From JBDTSW01 sp051004675 (GTDB lineage: Bacteria > Actinomycetota > Thermoleophilia > Solirubrobacterales > 70-9): a DNA stretch of 39,549 nucleotides. How positions within the stretch are numbered: the first letter of the stretch is position 1; the number at the start of each line of letters is the position of its first letter. The notes beneath the pieces were generated by a model. The model ran no database searches and was not told the origin of the DNA. It worked only from the letters and a program-made list of their open reading frames with translations. The stretch spans positions 1 to 39,549 of the forward strand of contig JBPCKC010000108.1 of the NCBI GenBank assembly GCA_051004675.1, read 5' to 3'. The translations under genes were made by a program, and so were the position numbers. Shown here in pieces: positions 38,968-39,549 of this stretch.

Positions 38968-39549
38968 GTGGCGAGCGATCCCCTGCGCATCCTGTTCGTC
39001 TGCGGCTCGGACTTCGACGCCGCCGCCGAGAAGCAGGCACTGTGGCTGGCGCGGGAACTGAGCGGCCGCGGACATCGGGTGATGATGAGCCTGCAAGGGA
39101 ATCGAACCACAGCAACGAGCGAGGGAGCCGATCGTATCGCGGGCGTTCACCTCCACTGGCACGGCTTTCGCGGGCGTGCCGCGCGTGGCCGAGATGTTGA
39201 CGCCGCCTCCGGTTTCGCCCCCGACCTGATCCATGCCCGCACCTCCAGGCTGCCGACCCTGGCGGCGACGCGCTCCTACGCGAACGCCACCGGCGCGGCG
39301 GTCTTCGTCCACTGGATGGACGACGAATGGGGCGCGGCACCGAGGCCGCCGCTGCGAGCCGCGCCCGGCCAGCGCGCCCGCCTCGCCGCGAGGCACTCCC
39401 TCTCCGCGCTCAACCCCCGCTTCTGGCACTTCTCCACCCCCTGGTCGCTGGAGTGGGCCACGCGCCACGCGCTCGCCTTCGACGCACTCACCCCGGCCCT
39501 CGCCGAGGAGGTGCGGAGGCGCACCGGGCGGGAATGCGCGGTGATTCCG
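38968..39549 (+). CDS. GT4-family glycosyltransferase, 3' partial
   Basis: The frame runs from GTG at 38968 through the right edge of the window with no stop, 194 codons visible. The start RILFVCGSDFDAAAEKQALW, then RELSGRGHRVMM and APDLIHARTSRLPTLAATRS, is a GT-B N-terminal domain. The nucleotide-sugar half lies outside the window. The only upstream signal is TACATT 9 nt before the start. It is divergent from the GT2 gene with a 29-bp gap. Confidence 0.75.
   Translation, partial: MASDPLRILFVCGSDFDAAAEKQALWLARELSGRGHRVMMSLQGNRTTATSEGADRIAGVHLHWHGFRGRAARGRDVDAASGFAPDLIHARTSRLPTLAATRSYANATGAAVFVHWMDDEWGAAPRPPLRAAPGQRARLAARHSLSALNPRFWHFSTPWSLEWATRHALAFDALTPALAEEVRRRTGRECAVIP

Noticed and set aside
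39098..39108. GGTTCGATTCC-like sequence on the minus strand, resembling a tRNA T-loop
   Set aside because: No flanking T-stem, anticodon arm or acceptor stem; it lies inside the GT4 coding frame.
1..39549. CRISPR array, prophage, toxin-antitoxin or defence island
   Set aside because: No regularly spaced repeats, cas, phage structural, nuclease or toxin-antitoxin-like genes were seen; repeats are limited to the 17-bp tandem pair and the inverted repeats listed.

Overview
High-GC window (about 70% GC by eye) that reads as a chromosome segment of a deep-branching actinobacterium, probably class Thermoleophilia. The reasons are GuaB3 (the CBS-less IMP dehydrogenase paralogue of Actinomycetota and Cyanobacteria) placed directly before guaA, an HU gene coupled to a type-2 pyrF, frequent GTG/TTG starts, and TAnnnT -10 boxes set just before start codons. 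The class is inferred from gene content, not from a marker-gene tree.

Left part (1-9840) is mostly housekeeping. A partial secreted M23 peptidase and a MOP-family flippase lie on the plus strand. A minus-strand pair guaB3-guaA makes GMP. Between the flippase and guaA is a 132-nt imperfect palindrome that looks like a structured RNA. A second minus-strand operon runs HU, pyrF, a LysM protein, a D-Ala-D-Ala carboxypeptidase, a PfkB-family sugar kinase and a CmoB-like methyltransferase, and ends at a clear intrinsic terminator.

Right part (9993-39549) is a surface-glycan island of about 30 kb. It holds GT4 and GT2 glycosyltransferases, four large membrane proteins of GT-C type, a WecE-like sugar transaminase, five intact methyltransferases (one FkbM), a second flippase, an O-antigen ligase/polymerase-like protein, a membrane-anchored clan-A glycoside hydrolase and an SDR sugar epimerase/dehydratase. 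The genes plausibly supply sugar modification (WecE, SDR, methyltransferases), chain building (GT2/GT4), lipid-linked sugar transfer on the outer face (GT-C), export (flippase) and polymerisation or ligation. No initiating phosphoglycosyltransferase, chain-length regulator or nucleotidyltransferase is in view, so the pathway is incomplete here. Strand switches are frequent, and many transcription units seem to have their own leaderless promoter.

The island shows decay and rearrangement. At 26.9-28.5 kb a methyltransferase and a flavin oxidoreductase have both lost their N-termini at one junction, and a neighbouring GT4 has lost its C-terminal domain in frame. At 37.6-38.0 kb there is a frameshifted IS481-type transposase remnant with an inverted-repeat core. 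No CRISPR array, rRNA, tRNA or defence system was seen. The most unusual items are the leaderless-promoter pattern, the candidate RNA at 2101-2232, the deletion scar and the GT2-GT4 fusion.
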